Assembly: GCF_026262505.1 (NCBI RefSeq)
Contig: NC_067203.1
Location: 21,619,411-21,683,410 of the forward strand
DNA length: 64,000 nt
Direction: 5' to 3'
Source of the DNA: Trichomonas vaginalis G3
Taxonomy: Eukaryota; Parabasalia; Trichomonadida; Trichomonadidae
The notes beneath the pieces were generated by a model. The model ran no database searches. It saw only the letters and a program-made list of their open reading frames with translations, and had not been told where the DNA came from. This document shows positions 60,310-64,000 of the stretch, piece after piece (position 1 is the stretch's first letter; each line of letters starts with the position of its first letter). Both the position numbers and the translations under genes were made by a program.

Positions 60310-60366
60310 TGGCAAGGTCCTTCCGAAGTCTCTCATTCGATGAGAGATTTCGGAAGAATCTTGCCT
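60310..60366. repeat. Hairpin 1 (GGCAAGGTCCTTCCGAA stem)
   Basis: GGCAAGGTCCTTCCGAAGTCT pairs with the inverse near AGATTTCGGAAGAATCTTGCC, with two or three mismatches, around CTCATTCGATGAG, which itself is self-complementary. Confidence 0.75.
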
Positions 60367-60427
60367 TAAAGTACTCCAACTCTTGTTCTTTTGTTCCTAA
60401 ATAGTGAGAAAAGTTATTTGACTACTT

Positions 60428-60487
60428 AAGGTAGAGATTATCCGAGGTCCCTCATTTGATGAGAGGCCTCGGATAATCTCTGCCTTA
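60428..60487. repeat. Hairpin 2 (AGAGATTATCCGAGG stem)
   Basis: AAGGTAGAGATTATCCGAGG pairs with CCTCGGATAATCTCTGCCTT; the loop CTCATTTGATGAG is like that of hairpin 1. Confidence 0.75.
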
Positions 60488-60529
60488 AAATTGTACACTT
60501 GTAGTCCATGAGAGTGTAAGTATACATTG

Positions 60530-60592
60530 ATAGGACAGCTTTCTTCTGAAGTCTTAGATTTGATGAGAACCTCAGAAGAAAACTGTCCTATT
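60530..60592. repeat. Hairpin 3 (GATAGGACAGCTTTCTTCTGA stem)
   Basis: ATAGGACAGCTTTCTTCTGA pairs with TCAGAAGAAAACTGTCCTAT around a loop containing TTTGATGAG. Confidence 0.75.
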
Positions 60593-60610
60593 TTATAGTA
60601 AAAGGAGTTT

Positions 60611-60661
60611 CAGGAGCTCCAAAGCTCCCTTTCGTAAGGATTAGGAGCTTTGGAGCTCCTG
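60611..60661. repeat. Hairpin 4 (CAGGAGCTCCAAAGCTCC stem)
   Basis: CAGGAGCTCCAAAGCTCC pairs perfectly with GGAGCTTTGGAGCTCCTG around CTTTCGTAAGGATTA. Two further copies follow at about 60730-60783 and 60850-60905. Confidence 0.75.
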
Positions 60662-62086
60662 GTTCGTAGATGTGTTTCGCATCTTTCATCAGCAAAGGAC
60701 ATTTACCATCTGGGACTATGTTGATGGAGACTCAGGAGCTCCAAAGCTCCCTTTAGTAAGGATTAGAAGCTTTGAAGCTCCTGGTTCGTAGACGTGTTTC
60801 GCATCTTTCATCAGAAGAGGCCCAAATGGTAAATAGCATCTGCTGATGAGCTTCAGGAGCTCCAAGGCTCCCCCTCGTAACGATTAGGAGCTTTGTAGCT
60901 CCTGAAGGTAAGGTAGGATTGCTCTGATCTCTAATCAGTAGATGCCATGCCTCATTATGAACTCTACTGACAAGAGATCAAGAGCTCCAAGGACTCCCTT
61001 TTTAGTTAGTGGCGTTCTCACCATTTAGTAGGATTGCTGATCCTACTAATGAAGTGATCACTTAGTATACGTTTTGAATAAATTGAATTTTTTTTTAGAA
61101 TTTAGTATTTTTTATAGACATCACATGTATATTATAAATACATAAATATATTCTTTAATTCAAAAAATTCAATTCGGTTTTGGGATGGGTATCCCAGCCC
61201 CAAGTATTCAATTTTATTCAATTTTTTAAGAATTTTGGGTTGGGATGCCCAGACCAAAACAAGCTTTATATTTTGATGTGTAGATACGTATGTGTGCATC
61301 ATTGTTGTGTTATATATTATGTTTTTAAAGAAAAAAATCTGATTCAAAAAAAATTATCACTAATTAGTTGATAATATAAAGAAAAAATAGATAAATTGTA
61401 TGTTTTGAGAGTATTTATCCACATTCACTCATATGAATTCATTAAATAGTGTCTTTTTACTCCCAAATTTATTTTGAATTATTGAAATCAAAGAAAAAAA
61501 TCAAAAAAAATTTCTCGAAATTTTTATTTTCAAAAAAAATTTGGATTTTATATTGAAAACTGACACTGGGAGGACGATAGGGCTGGGATTGGAGATACCC
61601 CGCTCACTTGGGAAAAATACGGATCTATAAGTCATAAAGAGTCCAATTCTCATTGGTATTATTTGCGGAATCATTTATTCAGCTACAGGAATACCATTTC
61701 CGATATTCCTTGACCAGATAATGATGCATGCAGCTAATATGGTCTTTGCGCTTGCTTTAATCTGCGTTGGTGTATTTCTTGCAAATCATTCGCTTGTTTC
61801 ATGTGGATGGGTACAATTTATCTTCTGCATGGTAGTAAGAATCCTCATTGGACCATTCTTTGCACTCCTATGGTGCATGGCCTTGAAATTACCACCAAGA
61901 GTCGCAAGACAGTGCGTAATCATTGGCTCACAGCCAACTGCTGTTGCTACATTTGCAGTAACAAGTAGTGTACACATAGGCGAAGGTGTTGCTTCAACAA
62001 TGATTTTCTGGACAACAGTTTTAGTTGTTCCAACAATTATCATATGGTTTTCAATCATGGACGGATTGAAGATCTTTGTAGAGTAG

Positions 62087-62559
62087 TTTTATTTGTTGTT
62101 ATTATTATATCATAGAGTTTTTATTTCATTCTATCTAAAATGTATATATATTATTTTTAATAACACACCTTTTCTTTCTTATATTGATGTATGATAACTA
62201 CACTTACACCAAAAATTGCATATGAGAAGTAATTTGAATAGAAACAAAGTTATTTGAAATTTTGAATTATATCTCTAAGTTAAAGAACAAATGAATAAAA
62301 GAATCATACAGTTTTATCTATGGTCTTGATAATTCAAGACAAAATATTAACGGACAAGTAATCGAATAACAGAGTTTCAACACAAATAATTCATAAGAAT
62401 CTCATGTTGCGATTGAAATTTATAACCGATAGGAAACATTTCTATTGGTAATTACGTGATGTAGATTATTGTTCCAATCGATGAATACAGTGAGAATGTT
62501 GAAGGAATCCTCTCTTTATAGGAGTTGTATTATGCACAATAATAATGTATATGCAATTT
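62087..62559. other. Intergenic DNA between converging genes
   Basis: There is no gene. It is AT-rich; it holds the 3' ends of the transporter and glycine-rich genes. Confidence 0.4.
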
Positions 62560-63685
62560 TTATCCTAGAGACAAGTACACAATAAATAATGTGAAGAAAA
62601 TATCAAAATTGTGTCCAACTTTCAATGGAATTGAACATTTAACTTTGTAAGGTATGGCAGTAATTCGAGAGAAATATGGATAATCATATTTTTTAGCTGT
62701 GGAAATGATTACGTGTCCATTTCCTATATGACCATACTCTGGAATTGATACGTTAAGATTCGGGGCCGGCATAGGACTATTTCCATCAATCATCACTGGA
62801 TTCTCAAATTTTATTCCCGAATAATGGATCGAAGGATCTTCTGCAGTAGAAAATTTAGGATTATTCTGAGTATAATCTTTATCAACAGAAATACATCCTG
62901 TGTAACCGCTTATGTATGAACTTCCGCCGCCCGCTGTGCCTACTTGAATAAATTTTGAAGATCCTCCTCCAAAATAGCCCCCGCCCCCCCTGCATTTCCA
63001 TCAGGGGTGGTGGCAGTGTACAATCTTTCTCCATTTCCACCTCCTAGACCAAAAAATCCCTTATAATAACCATTACCTCCAGAAGTTTGGTTTCCTCCCT
63101 TTCCATCGCCATCAAAACCTTTCAAACTGCCACCAGAACCATCCGGAGATCCATCAAAATTGTATCCCCCACCACCAGCGACCACCATAATTCGGCTTTT
63201 CAATCCATCTACATCAAAATATGGTCCTGGATTCAATCTCACATCGGAGGCACCGCCTCCTCCAACTTGTCCTGGGCCACCGCCACCGTAAGCGGCTTGA
63301 GGCTGTGGTTGACCGCCTTTTGCTCCAACATGAACATATATGGTTAAATTTCTGTCGAGTGATAAAATGCCACTAGTATAGCTGCCACGGCCGTAAAATT
63401 TATCATAATAACATTTACCGCTAGCACCCCAGCACTCAATTTTCCATTTTCCAGCAGTTAAATTTATCTCATAAGGGGCAAAAACAGAATTGTTGATACC
63501 ATTATAAGCTAAGTCATATACAACCCCATTCTGATACAATTTATAGGCAAGATAGAGAATTCATAATCATCATATTTGCGTGAGTTTTGCTATGAAAGGA
63601 GGCTAGATCAGAGCTAAATTTTCTCGTTTCCTTTAATTTTTTTTCTTTAGCTTCTCTTTCATTCTCAATATCAAATTTCAACATT
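62560..63685 (-). pseudogene. Glycine-rich surface-type protein, frameshifted
   Basis: An ATG at 63685 opens a charged helical segment (MLKFDIENEREAKEKKLKET) that passes out of frame near 63550. The glycine-rich part follows: YEINLTAGKWKIECWGASG, AAYGGGGPGQVGGGGASD and MVVAGGGGYNFDGSPDGSGG. A second frame change lies in a G run near 62985, after which GGGSSKFIQVGTAGGGSSYI and TGCISVDKDY continue to a stop at 62560. Glycine-rich repeats with a WGASG motif resemble a large trichomonad family of putative secreted or surface proteins. The G-run change could be a sequencing error; the other is less easily explained. Confidence 0.6.
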
Positions 63686-63887
63686 AAAAGGTAATAATAG
63701 TCAAGCCATTATAATAAGCAAATTTAGTTGCAACATGAATATGCTTAGGAAAAATTAGCATCATTCATCTAATATGAATGAAATTGGATCTGAATAATTT
63801 TAAGATTATGACTATAAATCAAAGAACATGAGAAAAAAATATATCGAATTACGAACATTAATAATAATGTTTTAGGAATTAGCGAAT
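63686..63887. other. Short intergenic DNA
   Basis: About 200 bases of AT-rich DNA between the glycine-rich gene start and the alpha-tubulin stop. The bases after the tubulin stop codon (minus strand TAAATTCGC) would carry its poly-A signal. Confidence 0.4.
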
Positions 63888-64000
63888 TTACATTTCGCCA
63901 CCATCTTCTTCTTCATCGCCACCTTCGACTGATTCAGCAGCGACTTCGTCGTAGTCCTTCTCGAGGAGGGCAAGATCTTCACGAGCTTCTGGGAATTCAG
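63888..64000 (-). CDS. Alpha-tubulin, C-terminal end (partial)
   Basis: The last 36 codons are visible: FPEAREDLALLEKDYDEV, then AAESVEGGDEEEDGGEM. EAREDLALLEKDY is diagnostic of alpha-tubulin, and the Glu-rich tail is the site of post-translational modification. The final residue is Met instead of the usual Tyr or Phe. The codon bias is as strong as in uS5. The rest of the gene lies outside the window. Confidence 0.93.
   Translation of the reverse strand, partial: EFPEAREDLALLEKDYDEVAAESVEGGDEEEDGGEM

Larger units (their letters stand above)
60034..61630. mobile_element. MULE-type hairpin-chain element in transporter gene
   Basis: It is flanked by the 8-bp duplication GTCATAAA at 60026-60033 and 61631-61638, with short inverted ends TATAGATCC (left) and GGATCTATA (right, followed by one extra base). 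It has no long frame. From about 60310 to 60905 it is a chain of six hairpins; from 61140 to 61260 it has GGGATGGGTATCCCAG and TTGGGATGCCCAG words. The 8-bp duplication fits Mutator-like or hAT elements. Confidence 0.7.
59483..62086 (+). pseudogene. Auxin-efflux-carrier family transporter, split by insertion
   Basis: Coding parts are 59483-60033 and 61639-62086, 332 codons in all with one copy of the duplication. The N half has helices such as VVQVGFAMLAIIAVGFVLSK, FWIGFFPLLFRGIA and CYINYVISGVPVFNALWPP; the C half has FALALICVGVFLANHSLV and a final WTTVLVVPTIIIWFSIMDGL. This is the PIN/Mem_trans (bile-acid/auxin transporter-like) fold of ten helices. A 1.6 kb element with duplication GTCATAAA sits between the halves, and the flanks are in register across it. 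The split gene would give only an N-terminal five-helix fragment. Confidence 0.8.

Noticed and set aside
61132-61371. Frames at the right side of the hairpin-chain element
   Set aside because: Short, low-complexity and on both strands; no transposase similarity.

Overview
The window is nuclear DNA of a parabasalid, most likely Tritrichomonas or Trichomonas. Supporting signs are AT-rich intergenic DNA, host genes with no introns that I can see, TCATTT-type initiator elements about 15-20 nt upstream of some ATGs, a gene with the trichomonad-specific initiator-binding domain (IBD, IBP39-like), an ankyrin gene of trichomonad type, and Maverick/Polinton elements of the kind that fill trichomonad genomes. 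The right end holds codon-biased housekeeping genes (uS5, alpha-tubulin).

Bases 1 to about 40.8 kb are almost entirely Maverick/Polinton DNA of two families. Family A carries a protein-primed type B DNA polymerase with an HNH-like insert, an rve integrase and a primase-polymerase. It is present as two copies joined tail to tail in opposite orientation (1956-10890 on the plus strand; 10891-16173 plus 39886 to about 40.79 kb on the minus strand), which makes a roughly 5.2 kb-armed inverted repeat. Family B is a 23.7 kb element (16174-39885) inserted into the second A copy. It has inverted terminal repeats and a perfect 6-bp target duplication, TTATTT. It carries a double-jelly-roll-type major capsid gene, a probable penton gene, an A32/FtsK-type packaging ATPase, an integrase, an SF3/D5-type helicase, a D12 adenine methyltransferase, a phage-like fibre with a collar domain, KilA-N genes, amphipathic pVI-like peptides and a 1101-residue coiled-coil protein. 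I see no DNA polymerase in it. A second family B copy (1-1955, running off the window) is inserted nearby in the first A copy. All copies are broken to some degree but their sequences are very close, so they look young.

From about 40.8 kb to 64 kb the window is host DNA: an ankyrin-type pseudogene invaded by a 37-bp tandem array, a seven-helix membrane protein, a protein kinase with one in-frame TGA, a small membrane protein, the IBD gene, a coiled-coil protein, a TRAPPC8/Trs85-like protein, ribosomal protein uS5, an auxin-efflux-type transporter split by a 1.6 kb insertion, a glycine-rich protein gene with frame breaks, and the 3' end of alpha-tubulin. Three small terminal-repeat elements lie here: one with mariner-like ends (43301-44398) and two with 8-9 bp target duplications of MULE type (51764-52415 and 60034-61630). 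The last two share a family of long perfect or near-perfect hairpins with a conserved loop.

Even though many element genes are broken, the element layout is coherent. Element genes sit in compact divergent and tandem groups with very short intergenic gaps carrying a T-rich motif just before the ATG, unlike the host initiator. That suggests the elements bring their own promoter grammar.
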